Shown: piece after piece, positions 20,255-20,527 of the stretch | Numbering within the stretch: the stretch's first letter is position 1 | Layout: every line of letters begins with the position of its first letter | IMG/VR virus record: IMGVR_UViG_3300025327_000175 | Location: 1 to 20,527 of that record | Reading direction: 5' to 3' (one strand) | DNA length: 20,527 nucleotides | Source of the DNA: a virus | Program-made: the position numbers and the translations under genes | Notes under the pieces: generated by a model | What the model was told of the DNA's origin: nothing | What the model saw: only the letters and a program-made list of their open reading frames with translations | Database searches by the model: none

Positions 20255-20527
20255 AAGCAGAATGTATAGCCGCAGTCCGGCAAGCCGCCCTCATGCTTGG
20301 CAAGGAGCTTGGCAAGAATGAGGTTCAAGGAATTGAAGCCAAGGTAATCCAAGCGCAGAAGCAGCTTGCGAAGCAGGACATTGCCGCTTGGCGGGCGATG
20401 ACTCGTGCGCAGCAACTTGAGAAGGCTGGCGAGATTGTTGTTCAGGATGCAATTCACGCAGCGATCAAAAAGCGTCAACGTGCCGAACTGACCATCATGA
20501 AGCGCAACGAGCGCGAGGCTATCTTCG
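20251..20527 (+). CDS. Start of a further virion protein (partial)
   Basis: ATG 20251 overlaps the previous stop (ATGA), and the frame remains open to the right edge (92 codons seen). The visible part is helical and charged (KAECIAAVRQAALMLGKELG, then AKQDIAAWRAMTRAQQLEKA and AIKKRQRAELTIMKRNERE). In podoviruses of this layout a very large internal virion protein usually follows here. The fragment is too short to tell whether it carries a lytic transglycosylase or peptidase. Confidence 0.6.
   Translation, partial: MKAECIAAVRQAALMLGKELGKNEVQGIEAKVIQAQKQLAKQDIAAWRAMTRAQQLEKAGEIVVQDAIHAAIKKRQRAELTIMKRNEREAIF

Noticed and set aside
1-20527. Diversity-generating retroelement, expected from the BPP-1-like gene order
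   Set aside because: No reverse transcriptase, template/variable repeat pair or tropism determinant gene is visible; if present, it would lie beyond the right edge after the virion proteins.

Overview
The window is a segment of a podovirus-type phage or prophage. The morphogenesis genes match the layout of temperate T7-like podoviruses of the Bordetella phage BPP-1 type: terminase small and large subunits, portal, a Bbp19-type protein, scaffold, major capsid protein, Bbp16-type cement protein, tail tubes A and B, then the internal virion (ejection) proteins. A betaproteobacterial or similar proteobacterial host is likely, but this rests on family resemblance only. No diversity-generating retroelement, integrase, T7-type RNA polymerase, tRNA or CRISPR array is visible here.

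Layout. Positions 1-717 hold the end of a rightward replication module: the C-terminal part of a DUF3987 primase/helicase-like protein and a small zinc-ribbon protein. Positions about 720-2995 hold a leftward polycistron of small accessory genes, many joined by ATGA-type stop/start overlaps. It starts at a sigma70-like promoter near 3000-3027 and ends at a leftward terminator near 720-752. Several of these genes are too short for ordinary ORF calling: 19, 40 and 57 codons. The operon includes a protein with a 44-residue Ala/Tyr tract encoded only by GCT and TAT codons plus a few single-base variants. A regulatory stretch (2831-3318) carries decamer repeats, a rightward terminator and a 12-bp inverted repeat. 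It is followed by a rightward pair of small paralogous genes (3319-3851). A second regulatory stretch (3852-4314) contains a strong Fur-box-like palindrome, a tandem 15-bp repeat and an intrinsic terminator.

From 4315 to the right edge lie the packaging and virion genes, tightly packed and almost all rightward. They are interrupted by one leftward two-gene island (6448-7247) with its own perfect -35 box and an operator array of TTGTCA/TGACAA hexamers shared with a divergent rightward promoter. The island encodes a small XRE-type repressor and an unusual protein that joins a scaffold-like segment to an AlpA-type DNA-binding domain.

How it works together: TerS and TerL package DNA through the portal into a shell of major capsid and cement protein built on the scaffold. 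Tail tubes A and B form the short tail, and the proteins from 16148 onward resemble the T7 gp14/gp15/gp16 class of ejected core proteins. A clear LAGLIDADG homing-endonuclease footprint of about 20 codons sits between the major capsid and cement genes, where an endonuclease gene appears to have been deleted.
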